In this document: piece after piece, positions 23,587-35,429 of the stretch
Position numbering within the stretch: the first letter of the stretch is position 1
How the letters are laid out: the number at the start of each line of letters is the position of its first letter
Origin: Varanus komodoensis
Lineage: Eukaryota > Chordata > Lepidosauria > Squamata > Varanidae
NCBI RefSeq assembly: GCF_004798865.1
Contig: NW_025335268.1
Coordinates: 114,735,503 to 114,799,502 of the forward strand
Direction of reading: 5' to 3'
Length of the DNA stretch: 64,000 nucleotides
The notes under the pieces: generated by a model
Told to the model about the DNA's origin: nothing
Database searches by the model: none
Seen by the model: the letters and a program-made list of their open reading frames with translations, nothing else
Made by a program: the position numbers and the translations under genes

Positions 23587-23646
23587 CTTCAAAAGTCAAA
23601 TAAAACTTTCCTCTGTCAAACCAGACGAGGGAAGGCTGTTCATTCT
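23587..23646 (-). CDS. SGIP1: SGIP1 exon: start of the mu-homology domain (60 nt)
   Basis: The exon is bounded by an acceptor ...ccatacag and a donor GTAAGT. It enters in phase 1 (the G left by the previous exon plus AG gives Glu) and leaves in phase 1. It encodes [20 protein letters not shown], which agrees with the human protein as I remember it ([25 protein letters not shown]). These residues lead into the C-terminal mu-homology domain, which in SGIP1 and FCHo proteins binds endocytic cargo and adaptors such as Eps15. The following exons lie beyond the left edge of the window. Confidence 0.95.
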
Positions 23647-26088
23647 CTGTATGGCCAGGAGTTGAAGCGGGATGGGAAAGGTTAAGGAAAGGGAGAGAGA
23701 AGGACATAAGTATGAGTCACAGAAGCAGGTTATTAATCTCACTACAGGGGAAGAGGCGCTGCAAGCTGTTAACGTGCAAGGAGATGCAGGGGGGATTTTA
23801 ACGCAATGTTCTTGTTTTTGTTTTGGGAACAGAAAGCAAAAGAAAAAAGAACAAACAAAAAACCAAAAAAACCCAAACACAGGCTATGGAATCCTAGATG
23901 GAGATACTTCTTGCCCTGGGTATTGTGTGTGTGGTAGAAGATTGCTATTGCTGCAATATGAGTTAGCATGTTCTAATTGCACCAGCTTTGGTTGGAATTC
24001 GCCTCATCTCCATTTTAAGGTTAAAGTTGTGATCCTGAGAGGCATCTTTGAGTATGATGACATTGGAAAATGTAGAATTGGATAGCAGGACCTCTTAAAT
24101 ACTTACAAAAGGAAAAATCTGAGGGTTTCACCTCTTGCATGCATTCTTCTTTAGACAGACATGCATTATAACTCTGTTACTAAGTTTTCATGGACCTTCA
24201 ACATGTGTGAGTTTCCCAAAGTGGTATCAATATCTAGTCAAGAGTTTCTCTAGTATTGTTAACTTTGAATGATAAACTACTGGGCAGGTTTTTTGCAATG
24301 CTAGTTAGAAGTGATTTTATTGAACCTTGCACATTTTATAAATTCTTAAATAAACCAAGACACAAATACTAAAAGCTAAAAAAAAATCCCAGGTACTTTG
24401 ACTAACATTTAAAAAAAATATTTAGAGAACATGGAGAAAAACTGGAAATACAGTGAAATCTTACTGCTGAATCTAAGCATCTCTGGCCCTGTAATCATCC
24501 TGAGAACAATACATGCATATTGCTCTGATCTCTTTGGAGGAAGAACACAATATGTGAAATAAGTATTTTGTCAGGAATAGTTCCTGAATAATTCTGTGAT
24601 TCCTTATATATAAAAATATTCTGAGTCAATGGTGCATCACTTCTCCCAAATTCTTGTCATTAGGAAACTGCCATGCAATGTGTTGTATATTTTTTGTGGC
24701 TTTAGTTCCTCTGATAGATATTAAGTATGTATTTGTATGCATTTGATACTCATGGTGGTGAGGTGGTAGTGAAGGAGGCATTCAGATGGCAATGGCTTGA
24801 TTTTAATCCAGATATCTTGAAACCACTCTGCTACTACAGTACCTGCAAGCGTTTCACAGTGCCTTTCAAACGTGTGCAGTTTGTCAACATAAGCATCATC
24901 TTCTGAAACCCATGAGCAAAAGAAATGTAGAGGAAAAACAATGAAAACACAAATTCCAAATGAAAATCAAGTAGCTGCTCATTAACCAAACACAAATATT
25001 ACAATGGAAAAAAAATCAGACATAAAAATGGTGAACACATCTTTTTATTATCAAAATAATATGCAATAACCACAAGAACCAAAAACCAAATTTTAAAAAG
25101 ACAGACAAATTAATGGAATAACTCTGTGCCATATTTCTTTGGACACATTCCACATATATAAGATCACCTTTAGCAACTAGGAGAAACATGAAAAAGTAGT
25201 ACAGACTGATAGATATACTGACTATGAATTACTTAAGCTACTAACTCAGACATATCTACTGAAAAATAAATTCTGTTGTACTCCTAAACAAGTGTGTATA
25301 AGGTTGCTGTGTAATGTTACACATCATGCAGAATTTTCTAATGCATGCCAAAACCTTCGGTTTCTTAAATCCACACAATTTAAAAGCTCTCCCTTCCCAA
25401 ATATGCTGTTGATCTCTGCTGCAGGAAAAAATCCTGCAACTCACTCATATCGTCTGAAAGGTTATTTCCTTGCTAAATACCCCTAGTAAACAAGATTGCT
25501 AATTTATACAGGCATCAAGTTCTATCATCAAATACATGTTAAAATTAGGGTACATTTCCCAGTGCTTAACTTGCTTTGGTATATTAAAGACCCTTTGCTT
25601 CTTAATGGCCTTCACATTTTGTGTTCTTGCTAAAATGTCAAAGTCCCATTATATGAAAGTAATTTATGCTCAGTATTTTCTGTGAGGAAAAAATACAAAA
25701 GGCTGGTAGGTTCCACACACATATTTTCAAAACACATAGTTGATCATACGAAGGATTCTAACTAGATTCTGTCGAACCAAGTGTGGTGCCATGAATTGAA
25801 AGTGGCACTGAATCCTGAGCTCTGCATGCATGACAGTAATTGTCATCTCATTGTCACAATTGCTATACTTTTGCCTAGAGCTATTCAACATATTTAGCAT
25901 AGCTTATGGCATTATTTGTAGTAGATATGTGTGTGGATTCACGGAAGCCCACTCTACCAATTGCCCTTCTAGAAAAACATTTTTGAACTGGAGATAACGC
26001 TTATCAATAAACAAACATCCCTATTTTCAAGAAGCAAGTGTGCATTTAAATATATTCTGGGAAACTATTTGTTTCCTCATGATACAAG

Positions 26089-26148
26089 AAGGAAGGAAGG
26101 AAGGAAGGAAGGAAGGAAGGAAGGAAGGAAGGAAGGAAGGAAGGAAGG
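26089..26148. repeat. (AAGG)15 microsatellite
   Basis: A perfect tetranucleotide array of about 60 bases. Confidence 0.95.
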
Positions 26149-27710
26149 TGGTTAAAATTAAGATATCTGTAGGGAACATGAGCCTTCCCTATGTCCCTAC
26201 CTAGGGACAGCATTGTGGAGAACACAGAATTTGAACATTTAATAACGTTTGCTTTTTATAAACTACAATGAACACATTCACTGCACATTGCCACAAAGAC
26301 TCAACAATACCAAAGGACACAACAACTTAGCTTCATATTAGGAAAAAAGTGCCTGTGTTTAATAAAGCACATTCAAGAAAATATTCCAGGAATCAATTTC
26401 CTTGTGTAATACAGTACACATTGTCTCATGGCTTCCTCTAGAAGCAAGTCCAAAATATTTCAAATATAATGAAAGGTACCCTAGCCAAACAAGTCTATTT
26501 ACAAGTTGAGGAAATGAGCAAGTAGGGCCGATCAGTACATGTTAAATGTATTTAGAACTTAAGTCTTGATCCCAATATTGTCAGCATAAACAATATTCAT
26601 TCTGCTCACTATTAACAAATACACAATGACTAAACATAGCTGGGATGACCTAACCTTCCTCAACTCTTTTGTGCCATGGTCCCTCTTTATTTCACCAAAT
26701 ACCTAGCGAAATCTCCAGCATCCTCAAGCTACTGTAAACACGACCACTATACTTGTGTAATTTTAATGAAAGGGCTGTTAAGGAATACCTGAGCAACTCC
26801 AACAGAGATAGTAAAATTAGATTGTATGTGGCTAGTGAGTCACATCCTTGTCCTGTGAATCAAAGCCCTGCTTACATTCCTGGACAATTAGCTAAAGCAT
26901 GTGGCCTTCCCAGAGCTCCTAAGAGTGTGGCAATCTAAAAGCTGGGCTTTGTACAACCATATTACAGTATACCCTAAGGTCTGCATGGATTAAACATAAA
27001 ACTTTTGGATCATATTTTGCACTTTTTAAAGGATGACTTTCCAAGAGTCTTCTTGGCTATTGTTTATTGAGCAACTGCTTTTGTCTACAGAAAAACTTTA
27101 AAAGATTAAAGGTAGTGTACCCAAACTAATATGTACCATCTTTAGAAGGACTGAAAAAATCTTCCTTTTTAGGTACCCCTTTCTTGATATTCCTGTGATT
27201 AACATCTTGACAGTTGTTTATATCTGCTCTCACTTGATTTTTAAAATGTGTTTCATTTAAAAGTTGAAGGAACTAGTAACTGCATTGATGTAAAGAAAAA
27301 GCAGAATATAATTGTATTGATTAAAAGTAGATCATTGGACATTTTTGTAGCCACTATTATCTCTGAATGTATGAAGGACAGGCAAACATGTAGAAGCATG
27401 TCACATAACAGCCCAGGAATCTTGATTCCAATGTGGAATGTTCACTTTCACTTCCACAGTTGTGATCACATAATAATCTGAAGCCAGCAAGAGGCACTGC
27501 ATATCAGTAGTGATCATTTTTAAGAGCAAATAATGTCTCTAGAACATTTTATTCTGTGTTCTTCTGAAATGTTTACATATTTGACAAAAGCAGAATGTAA
27601 AGAATACATAGAGAGGAATTTCACTTCTGTTAAATGTACTTAATGACAAATTAAATGTTTTTCCTTAAGGTAATCAAGCTTAGTGTACATGTGTATGTTT
27701 GTACATGTGC

Positions 27711-27769
27711 ACATGCATACGCGCACACACGCGCGCACGCGCACACGCACACACACACACACACACACA
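27711..27769. repeat. Alternating (CA/CG)n microsatellite
   Basis: A purine-pyrimidine alternating run, with CG steps in the first half and pure (CA)n in the second. Confidence 0.9.
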
Positions 27770-29479
27770 TTTTAATGGAAAATGGTATGCTTTGTCTCTA
27801 TCTGTTACACCTGCACAAACCCTAAACTAATATCCCAATGTAAAGTTAATAGTAAATTACTTTAATTTCTGAAATATAATCACTGAAAATGACTAAGTGG
27901 AGTAACTCATTAAAACCTACACTAATCTATGTCAATTTCAGACAAATTATACCAGCCCTTACAACATAATTCTTCACAACCAGGGAATGGAAACATTGAT
28001 AGCCTCTAAATGAAAGCATAGCCTCTAAATGAAAAGGAGTACATAAGGTAAATTTAAGTCTTAAATGAAATGCTGTCCAGCCCAGTGGCTGACATGTATT
28101 TAAATCACATTGGTCATCAGACTGACCAGCAGAAAGAGGAAACAAAGGACATAGATATGAAGGAAATGCAAAGTTAGAAAATGCATCGAGCACTCTCCCA
28201 GACTTCCTCCTGATGCAAAAGGAAATCAAAGTGAATTTTGAGTTTTCAGAGGAAGCCAAAACTAAAAATACCTCAAACCATATTCAGTATTTAACAATTC
28301 ATTAGTGGAGGTTTGAACCCTATTTATTATTTATTTAATAATAATTTATTAGTGGAGGTTTCCACTCTAGTGGAAAGCATCTTTTATTTTCTAATAGTCA
28401 AGATAAATATTTAAAAATAATAGGAGTGTTTTAAGACTAAAAGACAAATGTTTTCCATAAATGGGAAGTGAAGTAGTATGTTTCATTTTAAGACAAAACA
28501 CATAAAATTCATTTTACTTTTTCTTATTGCCAAGTTTCTGGCTTTCTAGATAGGATTATCCCAATTTTTGCCATTCTTTGATCATTAAGAATAGTCAGGA
28601 AGACAATTTGAATGGTAGTTCAAATGCCTGTTTTCCTCCACCCAGATCAGAAAATGATAGCAAGAAAACTGATATGAGAGCCACATATCAGGAATCTCAA
28701 ATGAAACAAAGTTCAGATTATAGTAGAGCGGGTCCAATTTTACATAAAATAAGAAAAAAACACATAAAGAAAACAACCCAGCAAACAATGAGAATTGAAG
28801 GAAACAGAGATGGTCTGCAGAAGAGCAGAAACACTGATGAAAGGAGATGTAGGTCAAAAGGGAAAATCTAGAGACTACAGTACAAAATAACCATATTAGC
28901 AAAAAGAAGGTGATTTTAAAGTAGAACGAAAGGGAAAATGTCTTGCAAATGAAATCAAGAATGGCATAACGAATCCAAATTATGTTGATCTTAATAAAAG
29001 AGGTGGAGGGAGAACAGAGAACACCAGAGAATGCAACAGAACCAAAAAGCATCCAAATCTAGGTGCTGTCAGCACAGAACTTGGATAACATAATCTGACT
29101 CTTATTAATAAGAAAAAACAATGTACAGTTTTCTGTATTTCAGATATTAAGAAGCTGCAGATCAAAAACATTCTGAATGCTTTTAAAGGTTTTGCTTTTA
29201 CAATTCAAAAAGTCAATATACTTGATTGATAAGATTGGTTTTGGTTTTTTTAGAATAAACAGTTCAGTTCCTGACATACATTCTTGTCTATCCTCACTAA
29301 GGTTAACATTATATGAAGTATTCTATTTTTTTTTTCCTTACTGCATTTATCTAGCATCACTACATTTAATTAACTAGCAATGTCCTAAGCTCTACATCCA
29401 CTAGACAGACTCAGTAAAGGGTGTCTCCTGCCTTAGGACACATCTGAGTTCTAGCTTCGACCTTCGACCTTGGAGAGCT

Positions 29480-29542
29480 CCCCTTACAGCTGGTGCAATT
29501 CTTACAGCTGGTGCAATTCCCCTTACAGGTGGTGCAATTCTT
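29480..29542. repeat. Tandem duplication of a ttacagctggtgcaattc unit
   Basis: Three successive units each contain ttacag(c/g)tggtgcaattc, two of them preceded by ccc. No family is recognised. Confidence 0.7.
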
Positions 29543-30080
29543 TGCACAAAGACAGAAGACAACTGGTATGGAAGGGGGGGTGTTCAGGGGGAAGGGAGGA
29601 ACAAGGCACTGTTGTTCTCTGAGGAATCCTGATGATGCCTCAGAGTTTCCTCTTCACAAGGAGAGAGAAAATGTTTAGAAAGCTGAACTCTGCTGTCTAC
29701 CGGTTTTGAAGGACAAGGGTGGCACTGAGGCAATCCTCACCTCAAGACTTCTGCCTTCCACTGGATGCCTGTAATCCTCTGAGTCTGGAGAGTTACGGGC
29801 AGCCCCATACTCTAAAACTTTTTATATCTGTAGCAATCAGAATACTAATGGATGACATTCCATGAATGTGCTGTTTTCTAAATTATTCCTCAGAAAGTGC
29901 TACAATGAATCCATGAAACACTGAGTTTCCTAAGTGCTTTTCACTGTGGAACATATACCATGTATGAGTTCCAAAAGCTCTGAAACTGAATTTAAAAAAT
30001 TCTTTCTGATCTCAATGTAATTTCGGTATTCTTAGTGCTTATTCAGAACTTGTGTGAGTGCCCAATGAGATCCTTGCCAG

Positions 30081-30142
30081 CATGCACGCACACATGCGCA
30101 AGTGCTCGCACACACACGCACACAGAGCGAGAGAGAGAGAGA
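30081..30142. repeat. Compound (CA)n/(GA)n microsatellite
   Basis: An imperfect CA-rich part is followed by gagcgagagagagagagaga. Confidence 0.85.
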
Positions 30143-30322
30143 TCACAGATGCAGTAAAGCTATTCAAAACTGTAATTCTCTTTTACATTAAAAAGTGCTT
30201 TAATATAGAATGACCATGACAACAAAAACAAACAAAATATAACCAATATTTAAGAAATCAAAAGATTTAAGCCATTCCACTAATGGAAAATATTCTTCAA
30301 AAGAAAAAAAGTTTTTTGTTAC

Positions 30323-30449
30323 CAATTGTGGGAGTAGTAGCTGCACTCAAGGAATTGGTGGACGATATGGAAGAGGTGCTTTCAGCACGTGCTAAAGGTG
30401 CTATTGGAGGAGGGCTGGATGAATGAACTGGAGGGCTAAAAGGTCTGGA
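30323..30449 (-). CDS. SGIP1: SGIP1 exon: Ser/Pro-rich end of the proline-rich domain (127 nt)
   Basis: Acceptor ...tttgcctgcag; donor GTAACA. It enters in phase 0 and leaves in phase 1. The encoded peptide starts [20 protein letters not shown] and continues [20 protein letters not shown], nearly identical to human SGIP1 as remembered. It is a low-complexity, serine- and proline-rich stretch rich in possible phosphorylation sites. It connects the SH3-binding proline-rich domain to the mu-homology domain. The donor is weaker than the others (GTAACA). Confidence 0.95.
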
Positions 30450-32353
30450 CTGCAGGCAAACACAAACAAGATTAAACATGTATGCAATGTGTCATTGAAT
30501 TTGAACTCTGTCAAGAATATTAATATCCAGCCTCTTTTGCTATCTTCTTAGACACTTGGAGCACCCAGAATAAATGCATACACATTAAATAGGCAGATAT
30601 TTCTCAGCTGCTATGCACAGATTTTTAATCCTGTTAAATGATGGGATGTTTAACAGCATTCTGTTCTTTGTATTAATTTTAGGTTCTCAGTGTTTGAGAA
30701 AAATCTGTGAGTTCTTATCAAACATGAAGTGAACAAATAAGTTATCCATCCTTACCACCCCTAGCCTAGAACCCCCCAGATGTGTGGGCCCACAACACCC
30801 AGAATGGCTTAGCCAGCCATACAAAAGTACTTCCATGAATGAACAGAAAGTAAAGCAATATGTGAACAGTCATAGATGACTGTTTATATGCATTTAGATC
30901 ATACATTTAGATACATGCTAAATGGTACTATTTCACTGTGTAGTATGTGCCTGGAATTTGTGATTATGTTTGTCTTCCCAAGCTTCTGGGAAAGATGATG
31001 GAAAGGCTCATAATAGGGAGAGATCTAGCAACCCTAAATAGGAAGGGAGGTTGGTGGCCACGCAACATGGTTTCTGCAAAAACAGATCCTGCCATATGAA
31101 CCCTGTGGAATTCTTTGACGGGGTGGATGTGGTTTACCTGGATTTCAGCAAGGCCTTTTACAAAGTGCCACATGATGTACTGGTTGAGTATTTGAGGAGT
31201 TTTGGGATAGACAGATGTACCGTCCAATGGATTAGGACATGGTTGACTGACCAAAAGCAGAGGGTAATTATTAATGGCAAATTAGTGGGATGACAACCGG
31301 TGAAGAGTGGGCTCCCCCAGGGCTCTGTCCTGGGACCAATCCTGTTCAATCTTCTCATCAATGACCTGGAAGAGGGGGTGCTTGTCAAATTCACTGATGA
31401 TATTAAAATGGGGGTGGTGGCCTCCACTGAGGAGCAGATACTCTAGATCCAGAAGTATCTGGACAGACTGTGGAAGTGGGCCAGGGACAACAGAATGGCG
31501 TTCAGTGTGAAGAAGTGCACTTGCACAGGGAGACCTGTTCTCCCCTGCAGAGTGGGGCAGGACATGTTCCAACGGAGGAAAGCTCAGGGAACTAAGGTTC
31601 AATTTGGATGCCAAGAAGTACTTCCTGACAGTTAGGACCCTGAGGGTATGGAATGGGCTTCCATGGGAGGTGGTTGAAGCCCCACTGATGAGGCTGTTCA
31701 AGGATAGGCTGGACATGCACATGTAATGAGTGGAGCTGGCTGGAGCCAGGGGTCAGACTAGATAGCTGGGGAGGCTTCTTCTGACTTGCTCTATTTCTAT
31801 GCTTGTGCACATGCAGTGAATTTGCAATGAACTATCACATGAACAGGGCATACACACAATATTTACTCTTGAAGAAGATGTAGCTTTTCATCTAGGAAAG
31901 ATGTAACATTTGAAGCAGCCCTTACTCTTGCTTTCATATATACATGTCCAAATGTCTCAAAGGATTCAAAGAGGTATATACCTTCTTTTATCTGATAATT
32001 TCAGATTAATTGAAGTTTAGTGGCTTTTGAACATGCCATTCTTGACAAATGCTTTATGGTGTTCTTGTTTCATATTGTTACATACGTGTAAGAATTCTCA
32101 CTCATTGATATCTGGCATAGCAAAACCAACAAGGCAAGCCTGCAATTTTAAATGTGGACTTTTCATAAGAGTCTGCCCATCAGCCCTAATCAACAAGTTT
32201 TGAAACTCTGTACTGTTTCAAACAGGAAGATGGGAAAATCTGATTAAGGCTGTCACTTATGCTTTATTTCTTAATCTCTATTGTTATACTCTGTGGTAGG
32301 CAGAAGACATGCTATTCTGAAGTAATTACTGATTGTAAGAGTATAAAACATAC
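30450..32353 (-). other. SGIP1: SGIP1 intron with a CR1 fragment
   Basis: The intron is 1904 bases, nearly half of it a plus-strand (antisense) CR1 fragment at 30985-31802. Nothing else is recognised. Confidence 0.85.
30985..31802 (+). mobile_element. CR1 fragment, RT region to 3' tail, internally deleted
   Basis: Starts within the RT (gggaaagatgatggaaaggc). It contains FCKNRSCHMNPVEF, VVYLDFSKAFYKVP, a Val-Leu-Gly-Pro-Ile-Leu-Phe-Asn block and a FADD-equivalent that reads Phe-Thr-Asp-Asp. Near 31517 it jumps from the KKC.. segment to the final segment that starts near gacctgttctcccctgcag, losing several hundred bases that other copies have. The tail is tctatttctatgc. It is inactive. Confidence 0.88.
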
Positions 32354-32487
32354 CACATCAACTCCAGGCTTCCCTGGAGGTAATTTTGGTCGTGATGGAG
32401 GTCTAGGTGGAGGAGGTGGAGGTGGAGGCGGAGGTGTGCTGCTGCAGGAGGCCAGTGGTGTTGCAGGGCGAGCAGGAGATGATGACC
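32354..32487 (-). CDS. SGIP1: SGIP1 exon: polyproline SH3-binding region (134 nt)
   Basis: Acceptor ...gtgtttttcag; donor GTATGT. It enters in phase 1 (the joined codon is GGG, Gly) and leaves in phase 0. The peptide runs [18 protein letters not shown], then ten prolines, then [17 protein letters not shown]. PxxP and RPPxRPxLPP patterns are typical SH3 ligands; the SGIP1 proline-rich domain is known to bind endophilin-type and intersectin SH3 domains. The human protein, as I recall it, has six prolines at this place, so the tract is longer here. The codons are mixed CCT/CCA/CCG, so the tract is not a pure triplet array. Confidence 0.95.
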
Positions 32488-33820
32488 CTGAAAAACACAT
32501 ATAGTATTAAAATGGAGCTGCTCTCAGAGCAGTTCCCCCTGCCCTTGGTCAGTACCCCACAACAAAGAGCAGGCCATCAAGCAAACAATTGCCAAAGCAT
32601 CTTTTGCCTTGTGTTGCAGCTACTATGTGCAGTTAATATGTGTGGATGGGAATTGAATGAAGTCAGGAAGTTGCTAAGTGAACAAGTCACATTCAAATAT
32701 TAAAGCTTGTGCTATTATGCCAATGAAATTTTCACATGCACTTGACAATGAAGACACTGTGGTTGTGATTCACCCAATACACTTCATCAACTTAAATGGT
32801 GTATTTGAACTTGCACCTATTTCAGGTGAAAGGTTGTTACTAAAAATACAAACATATTGTCTTGCTTTTTGAATATCCCTGCAGTTTACCATTCCTTAAT
32901 ATCATCTTGCTATAAAAGCAGAATGAGTGTTCAGTGGCAATTGCTTCCATGAAAATGTGCATAGGATTGCAGCCTTTAAAATGGTTTTGCAATGAATTGG
33001 ACAAACCTTGCATGGGTATTTTCAGGTGATTGTAAGAAGCTAGCAAATCAGAGAACAGCAAAGATGACTAAGGTGCTGAAAGGACTCATGTTATGTTGTC
33101 CAGGAAAACAATACTGGTAGTCCAAGAAAATGAAAAAAATACCCTCCAAGATAGGCCAGGTTGATGCCACTGTGAAGTCAGTTACTGACATTTATCAGAA
33201 TAAAGTCCAGCAATACTGTATAGACTGATATAATTCATTATGTGAAAAAGCCAAGGAGGTGTTTAATAAGCTGAAAGTAGGAGGTGACAGGAGAAATTAA
33301 CTGAACAGAACTATTATGTAAGGGTGCTAAATTACCTTCAGTAGCACCTGAGCTGCTGCTGTGTTGCTCCTTTGCACATGCTTGGTAACATTTAAATTAC
33401 ACTATCACAGGAAGAATCCATGCTGTATCTTCTTCCCAGTCTCATAGTATTCTTCCTGGAAACTGGAACAATCATAGGATGGGAAGGATCCACAGCATGG
33501 ACTCCTTGTACATACTGTGAATATATGTCAGAGATTATTGAGTGACACAGGAAGGAGCTACATGGCAGTGGCTGTCAAGCTGCTAAAAGGAATATTTTTT
33601 TAAGCTGCTGTAAAACGTCTCTTCCCTTGTACCTGGCCATTCCAATGTACAATATTTTTCAACATGACTCTTCTCCCACTCAAGATAAAAGGAACAGGTA
33701 TTTATAAAAGGTAAATGGAAAATACATATTTCAAATGGAAAAGGAAAGGGAAATGTAGGCATGTGCAACATATCACAGAATCCTCCTATTTTCATGGGTA
33801 CTAAAATTAGTCCTTTAAGG

Positions 33821-34314
33821 CACTGGTTTTCAACCACTGGTCTGTGGACTGGCACCAGTCTGTGGGAGATTTCCTGTAGGGGGACTGCATCATGCTCATC
33901 ACTCACTGGCATGGGACTGGCTGTGCTCCACCATCTCTTCCTCAGTTGGCATGGCATTCATCAAGGTGTTCCAGTGCTGCTGGGGCAGGCAGGGAGGGGA
34001 GAAACATCTTGGTGGGAACTGACTGGCAGCCACACCGCACCAATTTCAGTATTTTGTTCTTTTGATGGAATTTTTTGTTGCTCAGTTTCTGGTTGTTTTG
34101 AAGACCTTTCCTTTCCTTTCCTTTCCTTTCCTTTCCTTTCCTTTCCTTTCCTTTCCTTTCCTTTCCTTTCCTTTCCTTTCTGTATTGTGTTTGGAAACTA
34201 ATATAGAGAATACTGTATAATGTGCATGGTGCTTTTTGTTTCTGTCTCAGTGGTCCCTGATGTGGTTTTCCTGTTTTTGCTGTTCCCCAGCTGTGGAAAG
34301 GTTGAAAACCACTG
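33821..34314. mobile_element. Non-autonomous hAT-like DNA transposon (MITE)
   Basis: The left end cactggttttcaaccactgg and the right end, read in reverse, cagtggttttcaacctttcc are terminal inverted repeats of the CAGTGGTTYTCAACC kind seen in hAT elements. The flanks ctttaagg (33813-33820) and ctttgggt (34315-34322) fit a degraded 8-base target duplication, as hAT makes. It has no transposase. It includes a CTTTC array at 34106-34180. Confidence 0.72.
34106..34180. repeat. (CTTTC)15 microsatellite
   Basis: Fifteen perfect pentamers inside the hAT-like element; strong polypyrimidine/polypurine strand asymmetry. Confidence 0.95.
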
Positions 34315-34739
34315 CTTTGGGTTCAAATAAGACATTTTACATTTAAGTTCCCCTTCATGGATCACTGCCTTGCCATGGCGAAGGGGCTTGCATAGAGCAA
34401 TGAAGCTATGAGGTATGCTTTGCAAGGGCACCCAAGATGGACAGGTCATAGCAGAGAGCTCTGATAAAATGTGATCCACTGGAGAAGGAAATGGCAACCC
34501 ACTCCAGTATCCTTGCCATGAAAACCCCATGGACAGTACCAAAAGGCAAAAAGATATGATGCTAGAAGATAGTGTCTCAGGTAGGACTCTGTCCAATGTG
34601 CTACTGGGAAGAACAGAGGGCTAGTACTAGTAGCGCAAGAAAGAATGAAGCAACAGGGTCAAAGCTGAAAGGATACTCAGTTGCAGAAGTATTTGGTGGT
34701 GAAAGAAAAGTCTGATGCTGTAAAGATCTATACTCCATA

Positions 34740-35420
34740 GGAACATGGAATGTAAGATCTATGAATTAAAATAAGCTCGACATGGTCAAACATGGGATGA
34801 CAAGGCTGAAAATTGACAATCAGTGAACTACAATGGACAGGAATAGGTGAATAATTCAGATGACCATCAGGTATACTACAGTGGGCAAGAATCCCTCAGA
34901 AGAAATGGAGTAGCTATCATAGTCAAAAGCAGTACTGGGATACAATCTCCAAAATGACAGAATGATCTCAGTTTGAATCCAAGGCAAATCATTCAACATC
35001 ACAGTAGTCCAAGTCTATGCCCCAACCACTGATGCCGAAGAGGCTGAAGTTGAACGGTTCTATAAAGACTTCCCACCCCTTCTAGAAATAACACCAGAAA
35101 ATGATGTCCTTATCATCATGGGGGATTGGAATGCTGCAGTAGGAACTCAAAAGATAACCAGAATAACAGGCAAGTTTGACCTTGGAGTACAAAATGAAGC
35201 AGGGCAAAGGCTAGCAGAGTTTTATCAAGAGAACATGCTGGTCATGGCAAACACTCTTTTCCAACAACCCAAGAGATACCTACACATGGACATCACCAGA
35301 TGGTCAACTCAGAAATCAGATTGATTATGTGTTCTGCAGCCAAAGATGGTGAAGCTCTGTCCAGTCAGTTAAAACAAGACCTGGCACTGATTGTGGCTCA
35401 GATCATGAGCTTCTTGTTGC
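34740..35420 (+). pseudogene. BovB endonuclease region (broken)
   Basis: The 35118-35324 frame reads MGDWNAAVGTQKITRITGKF, the GDWN endonuclease motif, and LAEFYQENMLVMANTLFQQP. Upstream pieces (IQGKSFNITVVQVYAPT-like, about 34980-35030) lie in the same domain, with breaks before and after. The segment after 35324 continues in another frame with the GSDHELL block near 35390-35420. Confidence 0.82.
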
Positions 35421-35429
35421 AAATTCAGA

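Larger units (their letters stand above)
23647..30322 (-). other. SGIP1: SGIP1 intron
   Basis: The intron is 6676 bases. It carries a (AAGG)n run at 26089-26148 and a CA/CG alternating run at 27711-27769. Near 28330 two copies of attagtggaggttt lie about 55 bases apart, and near 28010 there is a doubled agcctctaaatgaaa. A tandem duplication lies at 29480-29542 and a CA/GA run at 30081-30142. No LINE is recognised. Confidence 0.8.

Noticed and set aside
23672-24085. 137-residue plus-strand frame next to an SGIP1 exon
   Set aside because: It starts in the intron just upstream of the exon on the opposite strand, has a Lys/Gln-rich low-complexity middle and matches no family.
28578-29052. Overlapping open frames of 97 and 155 residues as a possible new gene
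   Set aside because: Low-complexity Lys/Asn on one strand and Phe/Leu on the other, as expected of A-rich intron sequence; no splice context, homology or codon bias supports a gene.
32312-32504. Glycine-rich plus-strand reading frame over the polyproline exon
   Set aside because: It is the antisense shadow of the CCN-rich SGIP1 exon, which has proper splice sites on the minus strand.
34100-34200. Coding frame with repeated SFPFLSFPFL residues
   Set aside because: It is translation of the CTTTC microsatellite.
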